From assembly GCA_047972135.1 (NCBI GenBank), contig JBKEAJ010000048.1:1-24015 (forward strand): a DNA stretch of 24,015 nucleotides, given 5' to 3'. How positions within the stretch are numbered: the first letter of the stretch is position 1; the number at the start of each line of letters is the position of its first letter. Under the pieces are notes generated by a model. That model was not told the origin of the DNA and made no database searches. It worked only from the letters and a program-made list of their open reading frames with translations. This DNA comes from JBKEAJ01 sp047972135. Lineage in GTDB: Bacteria; Bacteroidota; Bacteroidia; Bacteroidales; Prolixibacteraceae. This document shows, piece after piece, positions 1 through 6,469 of this stretch. Position numbers and translations under genes: made by a program.

Positions 1-42
1 AGTACCGCTGTATCTTATCTTCATTTTACATCAAATCACAAC
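1..42 (-). CRISPR. Edge of a type II-C CRISPR array (first repeat, leader-proximal)
   Basis: One 36-base repeat lies at 7-42. Read on the minus strand it begins GTTGTGATTTGATG and ends GATACAGC. Only one repeat is in the window, so periodicity cannot be shown. The call rests on its position beyond cas2, the GTTGTG start typical of type II repeats, and its match to the tracrRNA anti-repeat at 5714-5732 (17 of 19 bases). On the minus strand the leader lies upstream (43-223), so this would be the first repeat of the array. Bases 1-6 are then the start of the newest spacer. The repeat could extend a few bases further left than seen here. Confidence 0.85.
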
Positions 43-159
43 CTTATGCCACACAGCCCTTTATATACAAGGCTTACAAGCTAATTCTACAATTAAAATT
101 ACAAGTCCATATGTATAAAGAAGCGGAAAGATGTATCAATTTTCCTATCCTATCAACAG

Positions 160-190
160 CAAAGGTATATAATACATTCAATATGTCAAA
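160..190 (-). promoter_or_regulatory. Leader promoter for the CRISPR array
   Basis: On the minus strand, TTTG (187-190) is followed after exactly 19 bases by TACCTTTG (160-167). This is a perfect fit to the Bacteroidetes consensus TTTG-N19/21-TAnnTTTG. Transcription would start near 152-155 and enter the first repeat at 42 about 110 bases later, giving the pre-crRNA. It lies just past the cas2 stop (224), inside an AT-rich leader. The consensus match is seen directly; its activity is inferred. Confidence 0.7.
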
Positions 191-223
191 GAACATTCGG
201 ACTTTCCTATATAGTTTACTATG

Positions 224-574
224 TCAGAATAGTTCCAGCTGTATTGGAGCTCCTGGTAAGGGAGTATCCTTCACACCCCAGAAATTAATAATATTACCAT
301 ATTGTTTATCGGTTATTGACAATATACTCACATGCCCCTTTTCCGGAATAATTTTTTTCACTCGTTTAGTATGTACCTCTGTACTTTCTCTACTTGCACA
401 ATGTCTTATATATACAGAAAATTGCATCATTACAAAGCCATCTTGCAGCAAGAGTTTACGAAATTTTGCAGCTCCCTTTCTCTCCTTTTGAGTAGTCGTG
501 GGCAAATCAAAAAACACAAATAACCACATGATATGATAAGCATTAAGTCGATTATATTCACCTGCAGGATCCAT
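224..574 (-). CDS. cas2: CRISPR-associated endoribonuclease Cas2 (type II-C)
   Basis: Cas2 forms the integrase complex with Cas1 that inserts new spacers next to the leader. The 116-residue product has the N-terminal core strand and conserved aspartate seen in Bacteroidetes Cas2 (MWLFVFFDLPT, D at about residue 24). This is followed by FRKLLLQDGF, the FSVYIRHC strand and the GHVSILSITDKQYG stretch. The short lead before MWLFVF (RLNAYHI) is itself usual in this subgroup, which supports the start at 574. The start lies 3 bases after the cas1 stop, so the two are surely co-transcribed. The tail is rich in proline and ends QLELF. The gene looks intact, and nothing separates it from the array except the leader. 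Confidence 0.93.
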   Translation of the reverse strand: MDPAGEYNRLNAYHIMWLFVFFDLPTTTQKERKGAAKFRKLLLQDGFVMMQFSVYIRHCASRESTEVHTKRVKKIIPEKGHVSILSITDKQYGNIINFWGVKDTPLPGAPIQLELF

Positions 575-577
575 ATA

Positions 578-1468
578 TTATACAAAATCAGGGTAAACAA
601 TTTTACGGTTCTCACCAGTGAAGCAACGAGCCAGTGAGGCAGTTGTTGAAGACAGAGCCACCATCAGAGGACGCTTTTTATTTCCAATCTGCACATCGCA
701 GTTCATAAGACTGAGCAAAGACGCTTTCATATCTTTATTGATTTCTGTTTCGTTTGGAAAATCGCCGTAAACATTGAGTGCTATTTGGTCTACATAAGGA
801 CGATAAGGCTCCATAATATCATCTGCCAAGCAGAAAGCATTATACTTATTATGGTGATGGATACCTAATGTTGCCAATAATCCAGAGCCAGCAAGTGCCC
901 GAGCCACAGCTGACCGCAAGATAATATACCCAAAATTGAGCAGATTATTTGGAGGAGCTCCGTACCTATCGCGTATAAAAGTATTCCCCATGAGCCTATT
1001 CCAATAAAATCGTGCTGCCATCCCCTCCCGATTTTCGACATCTCCACTTTTCACAGAACGTGCAAATATCCGTAGGTCATTAGCTTGTATCCCTCGTTTT
1101 TCTAGATGAGCAGCTTGATTGTTTATTTTAGCCTCGACAGTCCGCTTCCACAAACTCTTTTTAAGTGGTTCAGAAGCTTTTATTTGTGCTTGAAACAACT
1201 CACTTTGCAAAGTATGCCCATCAAGATTGAGCAACATGGATGTTGGCAGATGCGTGCTATCACAGAATATCACCGCTACATTATTTGCCACAAGATACTC
1301 TATAAGCCTCATTGAAAGAGTTATTTGCGGATGGTCAAGCACTATATATGCAATATCCTCTATAGGTGCAGTTTTTTCCATTATTCCTTTCTTTTCCTGA
1401 ATTTTGAGTTGGCAATTCTCAAGACTCAGATAGTATGGATTGGAAAAATATAGGGTCCGTTTTAGCAT
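578..1468 (-). CDS. cas1: CRISPR-associated endonuclease/integrase Cas1 (type II)
   Basis: Cas1 is the metal-dependent integrase that cuts the leader-repeat junction and joins new spacers to the array. The 296-residue length is normal for type II. The three metal ligands are all present: E148 in NREGMAARFYW, H205 in GIHHHNKYN and E220 in ADDIMEPYRP. These are the counterparts of E149, H205 and E220 of the Streptococcus pyogenes enzyme. The N-terminal beta domain begins MLKRTLYFSNP, as in other type II-C Cas1 proteins. The start at 1468 is 2 bases after the cas9 stop and the gene ends 3 bases before cas2, so cas9-cas1-cas2 form one transcript. No cas4 or csn2 is present, which places the locus in subtype II-C. 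Confidence 0.96.
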   Translation of the reverse strand: MLKRTLYFSNPYYLSLENCQLKIQEKKGIMEKTAPIEDIAYIVLDHPQITLSMRLIEYLVANNVAVIFCDSTHLPTSMLLNLDGHTLQSELFQAQIKASEPLKKSLWKRTVEAKINNQAAHLEKRGIQANDLRIFARSVKSGDVENREGMAARFYWNRLMGNTFIRDRYGAPPNNLLNFGYIILRSAVARALAGSGLLATLGIHHHNKYNAFCLADDIMEPYRPYVDQIALNVYGDFPNETEINKDMKASLLSLMNCDVQIGNKKRPLMVALSSTTASLARCFTGENRKIVYPDFV

Positions 1469-1470
1469 GA

Positions 1471-4400
1471 CTAGTGATTTTTCAATTGAATTATCTTTCC
1501 TAGTGGTGTTATTTTGAAATCTACACCTTCGACGAGTGCATTGAAATTACTAGGCTTAAATTTCACATATGGAAAATCAGCACCTTTATCAATTACATCT
1601 CCACCTTTTGGAGTTGTTAATTTACTTGTCTTTATAAAAGGTTGGATATCTTTAGTAGATATTAATTCTATATTGTTTACACCTAATATCTTATATACGT
1701 CTTCTTTTTTAATCGCATTAGGATTAATATCCTTTTCCGATTTTAATTTAATGCCCTTCTCAGCTAGTATTTTTTGTGTTTGTTTCAAGTCTAAAGCCAA
1801 CGATTCAAAATAGTCTGTATTTATCTTATCATTCATCCTCTTTATTACATCAGTCGTAAGTCTGGCTTCATTATGAAAATACAATTTTATTCCATCCTTA
1901 TCTAAACCTCTTATGACATACAATCTGTTTTTTATCTGCTCTTTTGTCAAATCCCAGACCTCATCAGGACTCTCTTTATAAAGTAGAACCATCATGCCCT
2001 GCTTCAGAATATAAGTCAATCTCATATTGTCATTATCTAATAACTTATTCAATTCTTCCTTCTCATTGAAACTTAAATTCTTTCTCGAAGAGTCTTTTAG
2101 TAATGATACTCCCTCTAAATTATTTAAGATGACAGAATCTCTTAGAATTTTACCTTTTTTATCCTTACCTTCAAATATTCCCATTAGGTAATTTCGATCA
2201 TTGACTACCAAAAATGATTCTTTATATGGATAGTTACCTTTTTTACTTACATCTCTTTGTCTCTTTATTAATAAAGGATCTTTAACCGATTGATAAACCC
2301 GAACTTTCTTAATCGGAATCCTTTTCTCTTCATTCATCCATATATCGTCACAAATCTTGTTAGTGCTAGCATCAGAAGATGAAAAAACAATAATCTTGTC
2401 TTTGACAGCTTGTTTTATTTTAGCCTTAACTACCTCATCTACTATTTGATCTAAGTCTGTTTTTTTTAATTTTTCTAAAACCTTTCTAACTACGTAATTA
2501 GGAATGACATTATCATTCTCATCCTTTTTAGTCTTACCTGATTTATCATGAGCTATCGCTCCATAAAAAGTCTCCTTATGCAAACTCCCACGTGCCGAGT
2601 CTCCTTTAATATAGACTTTCTCGCCCTTACCGTTACGGACAATCTTACCTTGTTTCTTTAGTACCCTCTTAGCTTTCTTTGGTAGATTGTTTGAAGTGTA
2701 GTGAGAAACAAGTAACTCATTTTCTATTGCCTTTACATCTTCCGTAAAAGTACTCCATGGCTTCTCGAACTGAGGTTTTTGGCTTGTTCCAGCATAATAA
2801 TACTCCTCCCAATTATGATAAAAATTTGCCATTGCTTCGTACTGATTTTTCGACATGCAAGCAATTGTTATGGCATCAATACAATGATGAATATGGTTTG
2901 TACGCTCCTTTTCCTCATATTCATCTTGTAGTCCCCACATTTTTCGAAAATCGGCAACAGTATTACCCTTTACGGTATAAACATTAGTAAACAGCGTTTT
3001 CAGGTAAAGACGCGAATACTTTGTTATGATGCCTGTGTCTACAAGTTGACTATTCTTGAATCCCGATTGAACTTCTTCCAAAGTAAAAGTTCTGTATTTG
3101 TCCCGCAAATAATCTCGCTCAAAAGAAAGTTGATGTCTCTTTTGTATTGCTCTATCCTTAGCTTCTTTATCAACTGACATCTTAGCTGTCAAAACCTTCT
3201 TTTTTATTTGCTTATCAATATTGTCAGCCTCCTCCTTCCAATGTTCAACCCTAGCCAGTATCTCGGAATGATTTATGAGCTCAGAAGGAATTTTAGTCTT
3301 TTTGACATCTCTATTAAACCTACTATCACAAAGCGTTTTATTGACTTGCGAATTATCAAATGACAAACTACGTGGTATTGTATGCTCAATATCATATCTC
3401 GGATTTGCTCCCAAAAATCCCTCAACTCCTATGCTTTTTCCTGTGTAAAGACATTTATGATTTTGTTCTTCCCAAAGTTGATATTTTAGAATCTCGTCTT
3501 CTGTCGGCTGCCTCTTAAGATGTTCTTCTGCAAGCTTTGCGTATTCCTTTCGTTTATTTTCCCGATTACTCTGCCACCTTTTATATCCTGCTCGTTCGTT
3601 GGCATTTAGCAATCCTCTTGCCATCTCTATATTAACCTTTGTGCTTGCATCAAGCAATTCTTCTTTTATCAACTCATTAATAATCTTGCGCAACTGATGC
3701 AATGCTCGCATTGCCATTGGATTTCTGACTGACGACACCATAGGACTATTTAACAAGAGGTTTCCCTGCTCATCTTTTTGCGGAGCTTTAAATATGTCCA
3801 GAGCAGCAGGATGATACAGCTTCTCTAGTTTGTTTTCATCCAATATAAAATTATCTGATAAAAACTGCTTTATTCTATCATCTATACCTTGTATCTTAGC
3901 AAACTCCCGATTACCTTTCTTCATTTGCTTTTTAAACAAATCGAAGGCCTCTCGTTGCATTTGTTTCTGTTGGGTTAGTGGAATTAACGAGTATCTTTTT
4001 TCTCCAAAACTTGCCACTAGTCGTTTATTTAAATCCTTCTCAAAGTCGTCTGCCGCCTCATCACTCCAATAAAAATTGTTCTCTTCAGCCTTGCAGTTTG
4101 CTATTAGTCCATTAACAACTTCTACTATTTGTTTTTCAAGATTCTGAGTCTGTATTACATCAATAATTGCATTCTTTATTATTTCCCTATTCTCTTGACT
4201 CTCCCATATATCTTTGGGAATACAATCTTCCATATTAGCCATAAAAACAGCATGAGAATATATCAGACCTCCTCTCAAATACGGCAAAATTTTGTTGATA
4301 GCCTTTAGGCTTAATGATGCATAATCTTGTTTAAGAGATATTTTCACATAACTAGCGATTTGTTCTTCATCTAAGTCTAAATTCTTTTTGGCAAATTCGA

Positions 4401-5637
4401 ATAATTTCTTCTCAGAGTCAAAAGTAAAAAGAGCATGCCAGGCATCTACAATTTTCTTTGGGGTATTCCCTTTTTCATCTTTTACAAATTGGAAGTTGTC
4501 ATCCATAAATGCAGCTCCAAACACAGCTCTGAAATATGATGAAGTCAGACATCCACTTACCATAGTACCCATTGAATAGTTAAACAAGTAATCTTCAGGA
4601 AATTTATTTCTAGACTTATAATACTTATACAAACCTTTTGGAGCCAGTTTCTTTGCAATATCTTCAAAGTCAAAATACGCTTTTTTCCTAAAGAATAATG
4701 AGCGAATTTTATCTTTCTCAGCTTTTGTAAGTTCCCTCAGTTTGCCGTCGTCAGGTGTTTTAATTTTGATATTGTTTATAAAACACAGCATTCTATATTC
4801 TTCGAATTCAGGGCGAGAAACCGGACATCTCTTTTTCTTAGGTTCAAAAACGCAGTTACCAACTAGTCCTTTCTGAGAACGCAATGGGCGTTGAAAGAAT
4901 ATTGCTTTAACAAGTGCCTTTTGTAAATCCTCAGGGAGCTGTTGCACATCACAAATACGATTAAACTCATCAAGGTAATGTTCCTCCCTATGAGTATAAG
5001 CATCTCGGATTTTCTCACCTCTCTTATATTTGTCGAAGAAATACTGCCCCAGCGTCTTGTCGCCCTTAGCTTCGTTAATACCTGAAATACTTTTTCTTAC
5101 ATCTCCGTCACTTTCTTTCGTCCCCTCAAGTCTATTGCTGAGAAAACCTCTACGCTGCGCCATATGATAAAAAGCACGACCAATAGCATAACGATTAGAT
5201 TCTTCGGATAAATCAAGTTTCTTTGATGCTGCCAAATCTCTAAAATAATAAGGATTCTTGGTTTTAGACAATCGTTCTTCAAGAGTTTCTTGATTATCGG
5301 TCATCCACCAATGCCTAAGAGCCTGATTGTTTGGATAAATCTTTTTAAATCTCCAATCATTTAACTCCTCTTCAGACAATTTCGGACAATAGTCATAGCA
5401 ACTTAGAGCTTTTAGTGTTTCAATTTTTCTGAGCTTTCTTCTATACTTATTTCTTCGTGCAGACCTAAATTTTGTCCTGTAGGCAGCCTTTGAGCTCTCC
5501 ACTCCCTTCTCTATTTTTACGCCTTCTTGAAAAATTCTAACTCCTCTATCAATCAATGTATACCTGCCATCGTCAAGCTCTACAATTGCCCAACCAATAC
5601 TGTTGGTTCCCATATCTATTCCTAAAAATCTTGCCAT
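1471..5637 (-). CDS. cas9: CRISPR-associated endonuclease Cas9 (type II-C, large Bacteroidetes form)
   Basis: Cas9 is the RNA-guided double-strand DNA nuclease of the locus. The product has 1388 residues, long for II-C, where many members have about 1000-1100, but usual for Bacteroidetes. Domains in order are RuvC-I with D8 (GIDMGTNSIGW), the arginine-rich bridge helix at about 51-75, and a recognition lobe to about 640. RuvC-II follows with E671 (NIEMARG), then HNH with H752 (YDIEHTIPRS) and N775 (FNRD). RuvC-III has the H917-H918 pair and D921 (HHCIDAI), and a PAM-interacting tail follows. All catalytic residues of both nuclease domains are present, so it should cut both strands. An AGGAG stretch sits about 6 bases before the ATG at 5637. 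The tracrRNA gene diverges from its upstream side. The PAM cannot be read from sequence. Confidence 0.97.
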   Translation of the reverse strand: MARFLGIDMGTNSIGWAIVELDDGRYTLIDRGVRIFQEGVKIEKGVESSKAAYRTKFRSARRNKYRRKLRKIETLKALSCYDYCPKLSEEELNDWRFKKIYPNNQALRHWWMTDNQETLEERLSKTKNPYYFRDLAASKKLDLSEESNRYAIGRAFYHMAQRRGFLSNRLEGTKESDGDVRKSISGINEAKGDKTLGQYFFDKYKRGEKIRDAYTHREEHYLDEFNRICDVQQLPEDLQKALVKAIFFQRPLRSQKGLVGNCVFEPKKKRCPVSRPEFEEYRMLCFINNIKIKTPDDGKLRELTKAEKDKIRSLFFRKKAYFDFEDIAKKLAPKGLYKYYKSRNKFPEDYLFNYSMGTMVSGCLTSSYFRAVFGAAFMDDNFQFVKDEKGNTPKKIVDAWHALFTFDSEKKLFEFAKKNLDLDEEQIASYVKISLKQDYASLSLKAINKILPYLRGGLIYSHAVFMANMEDCIPKDIWESQENREIIKNAIIDVIQTQNLEKQIVEVVNGLIANCKAEENNFYWSDEAADDFEKDLNKRLVASFGEKRYSLIPLTQQKQMQREAFDLFKKQMKKGNREFAKIQGIDDRIKQFLSDNFILDENKLEKLYHPAALDIFKAPQKDEQGNLLLNSPMVSSVRNPMAMRALHQLRKIINELIKEELLDASTKVNIEMARGLLNANERAGYKRWQSNRENKRKEYAKLAEEHLKRQPTEDEILKYQLWEEQNHKCLYTGKSIGVEGFLGANPRYDIEHTIPRSLSFDNSQVNKTLCDSRFNRDVKKTKIPSELINHSEILARVEHWKEEADNIDKQIKKKVLTAKMSVDKEAKDRAIQKRHQLSFERDYLRDKYRTFTLEEVQSGFKNSQLVDTGIITKYSRLYLKTLFTNVYTVKGNTVADFRKMWGLQDEYEEKERTNHIHHCIDAITIACMSKNQYEAMANFYHNWEEYYYAGTSQKPQFEKPWSTFTEDVKAIENELLVSHYTSNNLPKKAKRVLKKQGKIVRNGKGEKVYIKGDSARGSLHKETFYGAIAHDKSGKTKKDENDNVIPNYVVRKVLEKLKKTDLDQIVDEVVKAKIKQAVKDKIIVFSSSDASTNKICDDIWMNEEKRIPIKKVRVYQSVKDPLLIKRQRDVSKKGNYPYKESFLVVNDRNYLMGIFEGKDKKGKILRDSVILNNLEGVSLLKDSSRKNLSFNEKEELNKLLDNDNMRLTYILKQGMMVLLYKESPDEVWDLTKEQIKNRLYVIRGLDKDGIKLYFHNEARLTTDVIKRMNDKINTDYFESLALDLKQTQKILAEKGIKLKSEKDINPNAIKKEDVYKILGVNNIELISTKDIQPFIKTSKLTTPKGGDVIDKGADFPYVKFKPSNFNALVEGVDFKITPLGKIIQLKNH

Positions 5638-5660
5638 GCCTACACTCCTTTTTTATTTTT

Positions 5661-5692
5661 GTTGTTTGGTATTTATTTTTCTCCTATCTTAG
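5661..5692 (+). promoter_or_regulatory. Probable tracrRNA promoter
   Basis: GTTG (5661-5664), then 20 bases, then TATCTTAG (5685-5692). This departs from the Bacteroidetes consensus TTTG-N20-TAnnTTTG at one base in each box. Transcription would begin near 5699, just before the anti-repeat, which is where a tracrRNA should start. A nearby perfect TTTG at 5665-5668 leaves only 16 bases and fits less well. It is inferred from spacing and consensus only. Confidence 0.4.
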
Positions 5693-5697
5693 TGCCA

Positions 5698-5790
5698 TAA
5701 AAATAAGAAAATTATTTTACATCTTATCACAATAAGGCTATATGCCGAAGGTGAAAGACCTATACTCCCGCTTCTAGTGGGAGTTTTTTT
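5698..5790 (+). ncRNA. tracrRNA of the type II-C CRISPR system
   Basis: The anti-repeat at 5714-5732 matches the complement of the array repeat at 17 of 19 bases. The two mismatches (5724-5725) are adjacent, giving the internal bulge typical of crRNA:tracrRNA duplexes. Three hairpins follow. The first is a nexus-like GGC-TATAT-GCC stem at 5736-5746. The second is AGGT-GAAAG-ACCT at 5749-5761. The third is an 8-base-pair stem starting ACTCCC at 5764-5784 that runs into seven T residues. The order anti-repeat, nexus, hairpin, terminator is that of II-C tracrRNAs. The gene runs opposite to cas9 from the same intergenic region. The 3' end near 5790 is well supported by the terminator; the 5' end is an estimate. 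The RNA would pair with pre-crRNA and hold the guide in Cas9. Confidence 0.9.
5764..5790 (+). terminator. Intrinsic terminator of the tracrRNA
   Basis: The stem ACTCCC (5764-5769) pairs with GGGAGT (5779-5784). Two further pairs, one of them G-U, close a TTCTA loop. A run of seven T residues (5784-5790) follows on the plus strand. It doubles as the last hairpin of the tracrRNA. Confidence 0.85.
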
Positions 5791-5954
5791 ACTTTGGCAA
5801 TACGCTACTTTGCGTCACCCTGCGCCACCCGATACAAGCAAAATCAAAAAGGAATTACGCCTAATTATCAGATGATTATAAAATATTTAACAAAAATTTC
5901 GCTGAAGTCAGGAAAAAACGTCTATAGCGGGAAATATAAGGGTATTTATAAACC
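5791..5954. other. Intergenic stretch with no recognised feature
   Basis: Between the tracrRNA terminator and the ATPase operon terminator lie about 160 bases in which I see no gene, RNA or repeat of note. A 72-codon plus-strand reading frame crosses it (5794-6012). Its translation resembles no family I know, and it runs through the terminator hairpin and into the end of the ATPase K gene, so I do not call it. Confidence 0.5.
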
Positions 5955-5986
5955 AAAAAACTCCATCCCTATTGTTGGAATGGAGT
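5955..5986 (-). terminator. Terminator of the V-type ATPase operon, possibly bidirectional
   Basis: ACTCCAT (5960-5966) pairs perfectly with ATGGAGT (5980-5986), extended by two outer A-T pairs. On the minus strand the stem is followed by six T residues (complement of 5955-5960). It lies 22 bases past the stop of the last ATPase gene. T-rich sequence also follows on the plus strand (5986-6000), so it may stop transcription from the tracrRNA side too. Confidence 0.8.
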
Positions 5987-6008
5987 TTGGTTTTTGTTTT
6001 AGAGCTTC

Positions 6009-6455
6009 TTAAAGGGCAAGAGCCACAAGTACTGAAACTACAAGTCCTAAGATTGCATATAGTTCTGGGAATACTGCAAGGATTAGCGTGTTTGAGAACA
6101 CGTTATGTCCTGCTCCCACTGCTGCAATACCGTTAGCACAAACTTGTCCTTGGCGGATACCTGAGATAAGGCATGTTATTCCGGTAGCCAGAGCAGCACC
6201 GAAGATAGCTGCGGCAGGAAACCAGCCCATTCCGTCGGAAACAGCACCGTTAAGCATGAAAAAGGCCACAAATCCGTACAGACCTTGAGAGCCTGGCAGT
6301 GCACTCAGCACCATACAATTTCCAAATATGGAATTGTTTTTTTTGAGTGCGCCCACACTTGCCATACCGGCGATACTAGTACCGTAAATACTTCCGGCAC
6401 CGGAGAGAGCTACCACAAGCCCTATTCCTAAGTAAGCTAAAATAATTGGATCCAT
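6009..6455 (-). CDS. atpK: V/A-type ATPase membrane proteolipid, subunit K (c ring)
   Basis: This subunit forms the rotor ring that carries the coupling ion through the membrane. The 148-residue protein is a double hairpin of four membrane helices, as in the Enterococcus hirae NtpK. The ion carboxylate is E131 in the last helix (VFPELYAIL). The residues lining up with the known Na+ ligands of NtpK (L61, T64, Q65, Q110, E139) are L53, S56 and Q57 in SALPGSQGLYGF, Q102 in GIRQGQV, and E131. All keep a constant offset of eight residues, and only T64 is changed, to the similar serine. I infer Na+ rather than H+ coupling. It is the last gene of the operon, 14 bases after subunit I. Confidence 0.95.
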   Translation of the reverse strand: MDPIILAYLGIGLVVALSGAGSIYGTSIAGMASVGALKKNNSIFGNCMVLSALPGSQGLYGFVAFFMLNGAVSDGMGWFPAAAIFGAALATGITCLISGIRQGQVCANGIAAVGAGHNVFSNTLILAVFPELYAILGLVVSVLVALAL

Positions 6456-6469
6456 TTTACATATTTGTT

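Noticed and set aside
111..491. A 126-codon plus-strand frame over the leader and cas2
   Set aside because: It is antisense to cas2 and the promoter, and the translation shows no conserved pattern.
5638..5712. A cas9 promoter on the minus strand
   Set aside because: A TATTTTTA box is present, but no TTTG lies at 19-21 bases, so I could not support a specific site.
5794..6012. A 72-codon plus-strand frame between the tracrRNA and the ATPase operon
   Set aside because: No family resemblance, no clear ribosome site, and it reads through the operon terminator hairpin and into the end of the K gene.
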